The notes under the pieces are model-generated. The model did not search any database. It had not been told where the DNA came from and worked only from the letters and a program-made list of their open reading frames with translations. Below are positions 43,603-55,000 of a stretch of 64,000 bases of DNA, one piece after another (positions within the stretch are counted from its first letter, which is position 1; every line of letters starts with the position of its first letter). This stretch comes from Symbiodinium natans (taxonomy: Eukaryota > Sar > Dinophyceae > Suessiales > Symbiodiniaceae): positions 441,001-505,000 of the forward strand of contig CAJNDS010002186.1 of the NCBI GenBank assembly GCA_905221605.1, given 5' to 3'. Made by a program: the position numbers and the translations under genes.

Positions 43603-44949
43603 GTGCGTGGAGAGGTCAATATCTTTCAGTACAATGCCTTCATCTCCGCACTCCGCGGCAAACATTGGAAGCAGGGCTTGGACTTCTGGGCTTCCCTGCG
43701 GCAGTGGCAGCTGCAACCAGACACCTGGAGCCTCAATGCCGCCCTTGGCACCCTGGGCCCCAATGGCGGCAACTGCGGCTGGGCAGCGGTGCTGGCACTG
43801 CTTGCGCAGGCCCAGAAGGCCCAGAAGGCCCAGCTGGCGGACGTTGTCAGCTTCAACATCCTCATTTCCAGCGCAAGCACCAGCAGCGGCGGCACGGCCG
43901 GCAAAGGCATCTTCTCGGCGCACAACAAGGCGGCCTGGAAGGTTGCGCTGGCACACCTGCAGCTTCTGCCGCTCGTGTCTCTGCAAGCAGATGCCGCCAG
44001 TTTGGGGCCCTGCATCAGTGCCAGCTCCCGTGCAGGCCGCTGGTTGCAGGGACTTCAAGCACTTGGGACCTGTGGGAGAATTGGGAGGTTTGGGCTTTTG
44101 GCGGACTTGGGCTCGCACAATGCGGCTTTGGCCGGTGGTGCCTTGGCAGGCCGCTGGCAGCAGGTCTTCGGTCATCTGGAAGCTCTCTTGTGTGCCTTCC
44201 TCCGGCCGGATGTTGTGACCTTCAACTCCTGCCTCCGTGCCTGCGAGACCGCCCGGCAAGCGCAGCAAGCTCTGAAAACGCTGAAGCGCATGCAAATTCT
44301 GCAGATTCGCCCCACGCAAATCAGTGTCAACACGGTCATCAGCGCTTGCGAGAAGGCCAGCCAGTGGCAGGCTGCACTCGGATTGCTGGCCGAGCTTCCG
44401 CGCATGAATCTCCTGCCTGACATCATTTCGCATAACGCCGCAGTCGGTGCCTGTTCCGAGAATTGGCAGCAGGCATGCAATCTTTTTGAGGCCCTGCTGG
44501 CAGCCGAGCTATGTCCCGACCAGGTGACCTTTGGTTCCCTTATCACTGCATGTGCAAATGCAGCGCAGCTTGACAGAGTCGATGCTCTCTTGGAGGACAT
44601 GTGCGAAAGAAGTTTGCAACCAAACCTGGTGATCTACAACAGCTGCCTCAACGCTTGCGACAAGGTGGGGTCGTGGCAATCTGCGCTGAACTTACTCGAC
44701 CAGATGACAATTGCTGCGATTCAGCTGGACCTGCTCAGCAACAGCTCCGCGATGCGAGCATGCCAGAAGGCTTTGCACTGGCGCGTGGCATGCCAGCTAT
44801 TTTCTCAGATGCACGGAAAGCGAATCGTGGATGTCTTTAGCTACGAGGCAGCGATTGCCGCCTACTCCCAAGCAGGCAAAGTCCCGGAGACCTTGGCCTT
44901 GCTCCAGAGCCTCCCGTGGCCGCAATGGGTCCGTGAGACTCCCCCGTGA
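43603..44949 (+). CDS. Long PPR exon (about 12 motifs)
   Basis: Uninterrupted frame with about 12 motifs, e.g. FQYNAFISALRGKHW, VTFNSCLRACETA, ISVNTVISACEKASQW, ISHNAAVGACSENW, VTFGSLITACANA, VIYNSCLNACDKVGSW, FSYEAAIAAYSQAG. The donor may be at PQW|GTCCGTG just before the frame's stop at 44947-44949. Confidence 0.88.
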   Translation: MRGEVNIFQYNAFISALRGKHWKQGLDFWASLRQWQLQPDTWSLNAALGTLGPNGGNCGWAAVLALLAQAQKAQKAQLADVVSFNILISSASTSSGGTAGKGIFSAHNKAAWKVALAHLQLLPLVSLQADAASLGPCISASSRAGRWLQGLQALGTCGRIGRFGLLADLGSHNAALAGGALAGRWQQVFGHLEALLCAFLRPDVVTFNSCLRACETARQAQQALKTLKRMQILQIRPTQISVNTVISACEKASQWQAALGLLAELPRMNLLPDIISHNAAVGACSENWQQACNLFEALLAAELCPDQVTFGSLITACANAAQLDRVDALLEDMCERSLQPNLVIYNSCLNACDKVGSWQSALNLLDQMTIAAIQLDLLSNSSAMRACQKALHWRVACQLFSQMHGKRIVDVFSYEAAIAAYSQAGKVPETLALLQSLPWPQWVRETPP

Positions 44950-47900
44950 GGACTTAGGAGGGTCCCCTTGCTTTGGTTCGTGACCGTTGGTAGCATCGAT
45001 TCGTGGGGCAACGATGCTGGCCCATGGGGGACTTTCTTTTCACCGCTCTCTTGCAACAGGGTGGAAGTGCATGTTTCGCTCGCGTCGCTGCGCTTGTAGT
45101 CACGGAATGCTCTGTGAAATGTGCGGAGCCAGTCGCGGAGCCATGTGAGTTTTCCCATTGCGTTGGCTCAAGGGTCAGAGCACATGGCAGCATGGGAGGA
45201 CTGCGAGGCCCCTGCAGGCCCGATCGCATGCTCAAGAGAGGTTGGTGTGAGATTTGTTTGGTGATTGTTCTCTTGAAGGCTGCAGTCCGACAATCACGAC
45301 TTCAATTCTGCACAGGCTGAACTTAGAGAGTTTCCCAGTGATCCCAGAGGCACACGACTCAGTGACCGCAGCTTTGGTGTTGGGAGGTGCTACTCAGAAG
45401 TGCGCTTTCCACTCGGCTGTATTCACCACGTCTGGCTACATCCGTGCTTGCAGACTTTGCGCAGAAGAAAGCCGCCCAGGCGATGTTGCTGCTACCTCCC
45501 TAAGATGCCGCATGGGCAACATGGGCCTCATAAGGCCTCGTATAGGCCTCATGGGCCATCCCGTGTGAGCAGGTGGCCGCCAGGACCTTGCGCTGGATGC
45601 TCCTTGTCGATGTAGCTTGAGGAGGGTGAGCAGACTCGTTGAGTACTTGGTGCTTTTGTATTGTCTGCCTAGGCAGGAGGAGGAGCTCGAGGTGAATGCC
45701 TTCCACGTGTCCGCTGTTCTTTCTGCAGCTTCTAGAGGCAAGCAGTGGCAACTGGCACTGGACGTGATACAACACGCGAGTGTGAATGGCGTCGGCTCCT
45801 GTGCATGATTTGGAGCGGGCCTTCTGTACGATGTGACATGTGACATGTGTGCAACATTGTGCAACGATCTGTGCACGAATATTTTAGGAAGAGAGAGCGA
45901 TGTTGAGCTCTGAGGATTCAATGCCTTCCTGGATGCCTGTGAGAAGGCCGGGCAGACAGACCTGGCTCTGGAGATGTTTGCCAAGATGCCCGAGCGCCTG
46001 CTCCAACCAGACATCATAAGCTGCAACACAGCGCTGCGTGCGGCGAGCTCAACCCAACACTGGCAGTTGGGACTCGCCTATCTTCATGGAGCCGAGGTGG
46101 ATGGTATCAGTTACACTTCCTGCATGAACTCGTGCCAGGGTGGCTTGTGGCGACTGGCAGTTGAGTTTTGGGATCTGCTCCGAGCCATTTCGGAGCCCAA
46201 CCCAACTGCTTTCAACTCTGCCATCGCTGCATCGCGTGCTGAGTGGAAGGTGGCCCACCAACTCTTTGCAGAGATGCTGGACACTGGGACGTCGGTGGAT
46301 TCTTACACGTTGAGCTCCTTGGTCACCTCGAAGTGGGAGGCTGCATTGGCTTCTTTTCATATGCGAAGACGAGAAGCACCTCTAATTAGGGGGATGGAGG
46401 CTACAGGCAACGCACTACTTGATGGCTGCCCTTGGGCTGTGGGCGTGGGCATCTTGCATCAGATGCGGGTTGGGAGGATCCATGTGGGCTGTGTTGGCTA
46501 CACGGCCTTGGCGCGAGCCTTCGGTGCTGATCGCTGGCGCCAGGGAGCGGCAACGTTGGAGCAGATGCACAGAAGGGAGGCGCTAGTGTCCTTTCGGAGT
46601 AGTCTCTCTTTTTCGCGGGCCTTAATTAGCGAAGTGTGCGCATGAGCTTTGCTGATAGGTGCAGTCGGATAGCTTCTCCCAGAACTTTGCTCTCAGCCTC
46701 TATGAGGAGGGCAGTTCTTGGAAATCGGCTTGCTCGGCTTTGAGAGCTGTGGCAGAAAGTTCCATGGTGCTTGGCAGATTTGCATGGCAGATTTGCATAA
46801 TGGTCAAATGCCGCATGCGCTTGCCGCGCCTTGAGTGCAAGATTTGCCTCGAAGGTGCTGGATCAGATCGGCCACTCAGCCATCTGAAGGGGTTTGCCAT
46901 TTGCTATGGGCGTGGAGCCCGCAGTCGCGGTCACAGCTTAGTCGTAGTGTAGTGGGTGTTTATTTGCGCCATTTGGTCTGGAATCCCTGAGGAGTCAGTG
47001 CCGCGATGAGCACGTGCGGCACAAGCGCCCAGTGGCGCTGGGCAGCGCGCCTCCTCTCACACACTGAGAGCGTCAAGAAGGCGGGCCAGTGGGGCCAGGT
47101 GGGGGAGTAGAGTCCGAAGCAGCTCCACCCGCCCATGCCACACCGTGCCACACCATGCCTGTGCCGTCCCGTGACTTGCCCTGTCTTGTGAATTTGTAAT
47201 TTGTAGGTTTTTTTGTGTTTCTTCCTTTTGGTGCATGTTTAATGTCGCGAGGTCGGCTCCAAAGTGGTCGCGAAGAACTTAGCCCTTGATGCATGCGCGA
47301 AAAGCCTTCAGTGGGCTTGGGCGATGCACCTTCTCTACCAAATCGTCGAAGGCACGCACGGCTCTTTACAAGCTCTTCGCATGCCGTGGTGTTTGGATGC
47401 ACAGTAGAAGCCTATCCTTGCCACGAGGACATTCAGGCAATGTGCCCGACGCAGTTACCTTCTCGACCTCCATCAGCGCCTGCGTGGCCTGGTCCTGTTA
47501 GCAATTGCTTATTGGCCGAGTCGCAGAGTCGCAGAGTCGCGGAGTCACAGGAGAGGATTGCTCACTGGGGCATGGCACTCTTCGTCCTCCGGACGGCCTG
47601 GGAAGCCAGACAGCTGGAGGAGACCTGCTGGAATCTGCTTGCTTGGGAATCTCGTTCTCTGACCTTGTGGCAGCAAGGATGCCAACGCTGTGTTCAGTTG
47701 CTTGGAATGCAAGGGGTAGCATCATGCGAGATGCACCTGCGAGCCCAGACTCCTAAGGCTACAGCGCTGCGATCAGTGCGTGTGAGAATGGCCGGCAGTG
47801 GCAGCTGGCGCTCTTCGCATTGAACCTTTCACTTCTTAACCAGGTGCGGCGACATACGGCAGCGGAATTAGTGGAATATGGTTAGGGACAGCAAACATCT

Positions 47901-48870
47901 CCGCGGCAGGTGCAGCTAAGCGAGGTCTCTTTCTCGGCCGCCATCAGCGCCTGTGAGAAAGGGCACGAGTGGCAGCACCTCAGCTGAACAGAGACACACC
48001 CGACGAGTTCTTTTTTTGACATTTGTGTGGAGGTTTTCACTGTTGCTGCTCGATGCCTTGGGGGAAGCAAGCCTTCAAGTGGGCGGCGTCAGTTTCGATG
48101 CCGCCATCAGTGCTTGCCAAAAAGGCAGGTCTGAGACTCGTCAAAAGCACACGCTTTCGGAAAAGCTGACAGTTGACACGGATGTGCGACTTGCAGGAGA
48201 AGCCGCCTCACGGGGAGCGCGGCCAAGTGGGCATAGCTGTGGGTCTGTTCTCACGGCCTGTGAGCGAAGTGGGAACTGGAATGTGGCTTTGGATGCCTGG
48301 AAGAGGTCCGCTCAAGCTCAACTGAAGTGTTGCGCACGGGGAGCGCAATTTAACTAGCAGACAGAAGAGAGAGGTCCTTTCAAGTTGAGCTGCCCTTCAT
48401 GTTAATTCACATATCTCAGAGCGAATTATTCTGTCGGAGGATGCAAAGCCAGTGCTTGTCACCAGATGAGACAAGCTTCGCTGCAATCATCAATTCGTGT
48501 CGTAATGGTGGTCGATGGCAGCTGGCCTTGCAGCTCGCCAACTCAGGCGATCTTCTCAGCACGGACATATGACATATCGGTTATAGAGATCGCTGAAGAT
48601 GTGTGGACCCACAGACGCCTGCACAATGCCTGAGGCTGCGGGGGCTTGGAGCAGTTGGAGGCCGGCGGGAGCTTGGAGAGCTCCTTGCACCTGCACTCGG
48701 CAGCGGTGGGCGCCTGCGAAGTCTCAGGGGTGCCGGTGCCAAGAGACCAAGAGATTCAAGAGATCGCAGCCGCGCGAGGCTCCCAAAAAGAGGGACGTCT
48801 GGCATCTCTTTCGTGTTGCTCGTTGCTGCTCTCTCGCTGCTCTCTGCCTTCTTTGTGACTTGCGTTCCGT
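43603..48870 (+). CDS. PPR protein gene, no RluA domain seen
   Basis: A long PPR exon (43603-44940) is followed by shorter exons: 45690-45790 (AFHVSAVLSAASRGKQWQLAL), 45918-46600, 46660-46760 (NFALSLYEEGSSWKSACSAL), 46988-47060 (SAAMSTCGTSAQWRWAARLL), 47250-47350 (ALDACAKSLQWAWAMHLL), 47447-47490, 47765-47840 (YSAAISACENGRQWQLALF), 47917-47990 (FSAAISACEKGHEWQ), 48075-48125, 48220-48350 (LTACERSGNWNVALDAW), 48425-48560 and 48650-48760 (LHSAAVGACE). PPR proteins bind RNA; this one could be a stand-alone RNA processing factor or share a transcript with the next gene. Boundaries and gene number are uncertain. Confidence 0.65.
45918..46645 (+). CDS. PPR exon (about 6 motifs)
   Basis: Begins after an AG acceptor with FNAFLDACEKAGQTDLAL and continues IISCNTALRAASSTQHW, ISYTSCMNSCQGGLW, TAFNSAIAASRAEWKVA, LSSLVTSKWEAALASF, GYTALARAFGADRW. 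Ends in a frame stop at 46643; the donor is probably earlier. Confidence 0.8.
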
Positions 48871-49066
48871 GACGCGCTTGCGCTCCACACATCTCCGGAG
48901 TCCGAAGCGCGGCGCTTCTCAAGCCGCAATGCGGAGCTTGCTTGCATCCCCCAAGGGCCGCCAGCCTGCGAGTTGCCGGGCAAAATTGTTCCATGGGCAT
49001 GGCAACACCATTGGACCATATGAACCACTGCTCTTGGAGTCTTAGAGTCATGGAAGTCCCATTAAG

Positions 49067-52000
49067 GTGCAGACTTTACACCGCTTCTCAGGGCACGCGA
49101 GACAGGGGCGCCGGGCATCGAGGAGGCCGTACAAGAATGGCAGAGGATCCCTGAGTCCATTGAGTCCGTGCCACTTGGGCATCTTCCCGTTTTCTTCTTT
49201 TTGGTGCCGGTGCTCAGGAGCCCCTGGCTGGCCACGGGATTTCTTGGAGATGTTGCAAGAAAGAAGCCCGAGGCAGGGTGTGCAGCGTAACGGTGTGAAC
49301 TTAGTGTCGTCGGGAAGCATTCGGGACACCGAGGTCGCAGTCGACGTGTTGGGGTACCTGTCTGAGAGGCGGGTGGACGTGAACACATTTCACTACAACG
49401 CAGTCATCTCGGCATGTGGGAAGACAGATGGCTGGGAGTTGGCGGTACATCTTCTGGAAGAGATGAAATCTGGGATGGTGTCGCCAAGTGAAGTCAGCTA
49501 TGGTGCAGCGATCAAGGCCTGCAGCAAGGGTAGCGAGTGGCAACGAGCTCTTGGAATGTTCTTTGCAATGGGGCTCCAACCCAACTTGGTCGTGTACACA
49601 GCGGCAATCAGCTCTTTGGAAAAGAAGGCTCTTTGGGAAATGACAGTTGTGCTTCTCGAGCTGATGACTTCACAGTCTCTTCGAGCTGACGTGGTGTGCA
49701 CAAGTGCAGCCATGCGGACGGCGAAAACAAATTGGGAGGTGGCTTTGCAACTTTTCCAGAACATGATTGACCAGGAGTTGGCGCCGGACCTCATCAGTTT
49801 CAACACGCTCATCAGCTCGTGTGAAGAGCAGGGTCTATGGGCAGAGTCTCTGATGGTGCTGAACTCTGCAAGGGATTTCGGGCTCACGCCGAACGCCGTG
49901 AGCTTCAACGCTGCTTCAGCAGTAGCCCAAAAGGTGGCGGTCTTGGCAGAAGGTGTGTAGAGAGTGACAATCTGACAGTGACACTCTCTGTCTCTGTCTC
50001 TGTGTGTGTGTGAGAGTTTCGGATCAGGCTGGGCACTGGGAGGTTGCCCTCAGCCTGGTGCATGAGATGCGAGGTTCCGGCATACAGACTGGCATAATCA
50101 TCTACAACGCATGCATCAGCTCCTGCCAGAAGGGTGCCATGTGGGAGCTGGCCCTTCACCTCTTTGGGGAAGTTGGCCGTGTTGGGCTGCAAGCAGACGT
50201 CATCACCTTCACTTCCGTCATCAGCGTCCTCGCGCAAGTGGGACTCTGGCAGCTGGCGCTGCGGATGTTGGCCGAGATGGGCACGGGCACGGCAAGGCCC
50301 AACGAATTCACCTACGGCGCCGCCATTGCCGCCGCCGGGCGGGCCGAGCAGTGGGAGGTGGCCTTGGCTCTGCTGGAGGAGGCGAAGATGGCAAAGTCGA
50401 AGGCTTCGTTGAGTGCCGGGACCTGCAATGCGGCCCTGAGCGCCCTCGAGAAAGGCGGTGAATGGCAGAGGGCTCTGCATCTGCTCGGGTGGATGGATGC
50501 CAGTCAGGTGATTCCGGACGGCTTCAGCTGGAACTCTTGCATCTTGGCAGGCAATGATCATGATCAAGACGCAAAAAAGCACGTAGCACCGAAAAGTCAA
50601 GTCGTTAAATGTCGTTAAATGTCGTTAAATGTCTGAAGTCAGGCATAAGCGCCTGCGAGAAGTGCGGGCAGTGGCAAGCAGCATTGACGTTGCTGGACGT
50701 GATGCAGAGAAGCTGTCGTCCAGACGAGATTTCGTACAACGCAGCCATCAGTGCTTGCGAGAAAGGTGGGGTCCAACTCGGGAACTGCCACTAGCCCCGG
50801 AGCAGTTGTCTGTGCTGTTTCTCCTTCCATATTGCCCAACCCAGAGTACCCTCGCCACACGGCAAAGAATTACTTCTCGAACATGAGAAACACATGCCGC
50901 ATGCCCTAAACTAGTCCGCCTGTGTGTGACGCGCTTCTGTGGTGTTGACAACAGCTTGTGTAATGCCGCATGCCCTAAACTAGTCCGCCTGTGTGCTAGA
51001 CCTGATTTCAGATGACACGGTGGTCTGAGTCGAACCATTCCTTTCGTCTTCTGGTCGTCCACACCGTCGCGAATCCCCTGCAAGGTGGTCAGTGGCAGAT
51101 GGCGATGGTACTCTTGAGTGCCATGCCAGACCTTCGGCGTCACAAAGGGGAGTCTACAGGTTCTCTAGATTTGACTAAGTTTTTGGTGTCTCACCCGGGC
51201 CACTGGAACCCAGGAGCTTGATCGTTGGGGCCTCCTTTTTGTGTTGTTTGCATTTGTTTGGTGAGCTGCTGTAGGAGAAGCGCATTGCTCCTGGGGTCGT
51301 GAGCATCAATGCTGCCATGGGTGCCTGTGGGTCGCGGTGGCAGATGGCCCTGCTCCTGCTTTTCCGCATGCCCTCCCTAAAGGTCCGCTCAAATTCACAC
51401 AAAGAGGGCGGTTTGCTGTTTCATTTTGGCAGCTTGTCTCATGGCCAGGCTCATCCTTCTCTGGTCAGCTACAGCACCGCGATGAGCGCCTGCGAGCGTG
51501 CAGGCACTCTGTCTGAGCAGAAGAAGATTTGAACCAGATTCCCCGCTCTTTTTTGCGCATCTCTGCATCTCTGCTCTGCATAAAAGTGTGCAAGGTGAGT
51601 GGGAGATGGTGCTGAGCTTGCTGGGCTCCATGACTCCCATGACTGTGCCTCCAGACCGGGTCTGCATCAGCACGGGCATCACGGCCTGCGGCAAAAACAA
51701 CCAATGGCCCCTGGGCCTCCGCCTCCTGCATTCCATCGCGGCTTGGACCATCATCTAGCTTCTCATATCTCTTTCTTTTCATTCGCATCATCTTCTTCGA
51801 GCCGAGGCAGAGCCCGATAGCGTCTGCAGCGTGGCAGCATGCGTACCGGAGCTGACTCAGTCTTGTGCTCTGCGAGTTTCGCACGAGAAGGCTTCAATGC
51901 AGCCATCAGCGCCTGTGCAGCAGACCCGTACCTGTGGCAGTTAACTTTGGACCTGCTGCACCGCCTCTCGCCTTCAAGATCATTTGGGCTGCCAGTTTCT

Positions 52001-55000
52001 TTAACTTTGTCAGCTGTGCGTGTGTGCATTTTGTGCAGGCATGAAGATGCGAGGAATCCCCTTGAGCGAGATCACGTATAGTGCCACTTGGGACATTGAG
52101 ACATCGAAGGTTTTATCTTTACAGAGAGCTTGGGCACACAGCAGCGCCAGCTCGTCTAGGCCGTCATCAGTGGCCTAACTCAATGGGGCCTAGCCGTACA
52201 ACTATTGGAGCAGATGCTGGATGAGAAGGCCTCCTGCGAACACCCTTTGATGTAATTCATCTTTCTCTGATTCTGGCATGATGTCGAGAAACGGTGTGGG
52301 AGGTCAACGCCAATGACATGGCTCTTACATACGTGCAGTTACATACATGCATACATAAATCATGCCTACGTACGTATGTACATACACATGCAAATGCATT
52401 ATTTTACATCTCGAACATCGATCACAAAACGCCTCAGGGCAGCTGCTCATACTAAGACTATAGCTTTTTGTCCACGGGCCGCGTTTGCGTGCTTCTGTTT
52501 CGGAGTTTTGGGGTTGACGGTTGAACGATGTTCAACGATTTCCTGTGCAGCAAGGGTGAGGATGCTTGAGTCTTAGAGTCCATAGGACCATAGGATGGCT
52601 CCGGGCCAGAGTTTCCGCAGCCGTGGAGCTCATCGCCCTGCCTCCTAGACTCCCAGAAGTGCCTCCCCCTGGCCCCCCTAGCCTTTGCTTCAGCACGGGG
52701 GATTGAAACAAGATCGGCTTAAGATTTGCAGCAGCTTAGGCAAACTTGTACCCTGCTGTTTTTGGCTCTCGGAAAGGTGGTCGCGAATGACATCACCTAC
52801 AGCTGTGTGATCAACGTGTGCACCAAGGCGCGGAATCTGAAAATATCGGTATATCGGGGATTCCCCTTGACAGAGAACGGGGCAAGTCTGAAGCAGGCGA
52901 CGCAGTGGGCACCAGCTGTCGAGTTGCTTCGGCTTTTTTCCACGTTGAGCCCGGGACCCCCTTGGCACCATGTTGTTCTGTGTAATCTTAGGGCAATTTT
53001 CGGGACAAGGCCCAATTGCCTGTTACCAGAAATCACCCCGCTGAGCGCAGTAAGGACCACGCCTAATCTCATCGCGTACACTGGTGCTATATGTGCATGT
53101 GACCCCTGGTCGCGTTGGCTGTCTGTAACATTATGATTCATGGTAGGCAGATGTAGGGCAGATCGGAGCTCGTTTGCTACGAGAGCGTAAAGCAGAGACC
53201 CGAGAGATGATTAGGGACATGTGAGATGCGTCAGGAGGAGAGTTGTCAGTGGCGGGCGGCACTGGATATCCTGCGGCAGATGTCTGAAAGACAGATCGAT
53301 GCGAATTTGCCGAGCACCCTGGTCGCATGCAGATGCACGAAAACCAAGCTTATTGCTTTGCTCATTCCATGCCCTTGCTGGAGGCCTGAGCATCACGACG
53401 GAGGCGTTGTGGAAAAGCAGAGAGACGGAGATGGCAGGGCAGCTTGCAGGCCCAATGTGACCCCGAAAATGACCGAGTGAGACCCCTGCAGGAAGCTCCA
53501 GTGTCTTTTGCATGAATGGTTGGCCTTGCCAGGACGAATTTCACGGGAGACCTTGGACTTCTTTGCATCTCTGGAACGAACACAAAAGAATTGTCGAGTC
53601 TGTTCAACATCTGAAGATCTGAGCTGCTCAAAGCGTGCTTGTCGGGCGACGCCCTGATGCATGGTGGAATGATGCTCTGTGTTCATCGCAAGACTGGCTC
53701 CTATAGGTAGCACCTGTACTTCTAAGCCACAGATGGGCACCGAATTCGGCCTCACACACACAAGGGATGCTACACCTGAACGTTGCAGGCTGCTGCATTA
53801 GGCACGAAGTATCACGAAGTGAATTCACCGTATTCACCTGACAATGGCTGGCACACCTCACGGATGTCTCCTCTGCAAGTGGCCAGCTCAACAATTCTTT
53901 GGGAGCTGCGCTTTGCACGTTTTGTTTGGTCCCGACGGAGGCTTCGGTGCATGGCTTGCGCATCGACCCAGTTCTTTGCAAGGCACCAGGTTCTGACCAT
54001 CCGCATAAGACTCGAGACTAGTTGTGAAAGCACGCAAAGGACCCGAAAGCGGCCACGGCTTTCCTTGCCAACCTGCGCGATGGGCAGGCGAGTTTTGCAA
54101 CAATCCAAACATGACAGCCTGCATCAGTCGCAGAGCATCCTGGCCAGATTGCGCTGGATGCATTCCGGCGTTTGCTGGAAGGCTCCAGCTTTTCGGCAGT
54201 CTGAGGCTCTGTGCTCCGGAGCCTTCAACCGCTCAATGTCTTGATCGCAGGAAGGCTCGAGGCGAACGCCTTTCACTACAACTCGATCATCTCGACATGC
54301 TCGCCACGTGACATGCAATGCAGCCACATAGGTTGCTTGAGTTAGCGCCAGTCGTATCCCAGCTTCCGAAACCAAGCGAAGCCCAAGCGAAGCCCAGGAA
54401 GTCTGAACAGTGGCAGCTGGGTGTGCAGATCTTTGGGCAGTCGCAGAGCAAGGTGCTCGAGGGCCTTTGCGCCATGTTGTGGTGGATTTGCTAGGATTCA
54501 CCACATGTCACCACGTCGCGGAAGGTTATTCTGAGTGCTTCCAGCTACAACGTGGCCGTGGCTTTGTGTACCTCCGCGGCTCAGTGGCCGGCTGTCTTCG
54601 AGTTGATGCGCGACCTGGCTTGGAATCATGTGTTTGGTGGTTCGCAAACTCTGTGGAACTCTCGAGCAACTCGCGAGCCAAAAGCTGCAAAGTGTGCTCC
54701 CAAAACAGTGCTGTGGACACATTGTGAGGTGGGATGCACGTTGCCACTTTGCAAGCAGATCAAATTGGACCCTCGGCTGTATCGATTGCTCACTCTGACG
54801 AAACCTCGCAATGCACTTCAAAGTGCCAAAGGCCTGAATGCGGGAATTCATGCCTGCACGGAAGCTGGGCAGTGGAGCTCGTCCTTGCAGCTGCTACAGA
54901 TCTTTGCAGGCAATTCAGGCAATTGGCGGCCAGTTCTGCTGTGGCATATCTTCTTCTGAAACGCAGACAGGACCTTTGCAAGCTGAGGATCTCCGTGCCG

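Noticed and set aside
43522-44433. 303-residue open frame on the - strand
   Set aside because: Complement of the long PPR exon 43603-44949, which has clear repeat structure on the + strand.
45150-45175. cccattgcg followed by ttggctcaag, similar to the 3' end of the dinoflagellate spliced leader
   Set aside because: Ten bases match but the upstream part is interrupted and no gene start follows; a chance match is likely. An alignment of all relict leaders would settle it.
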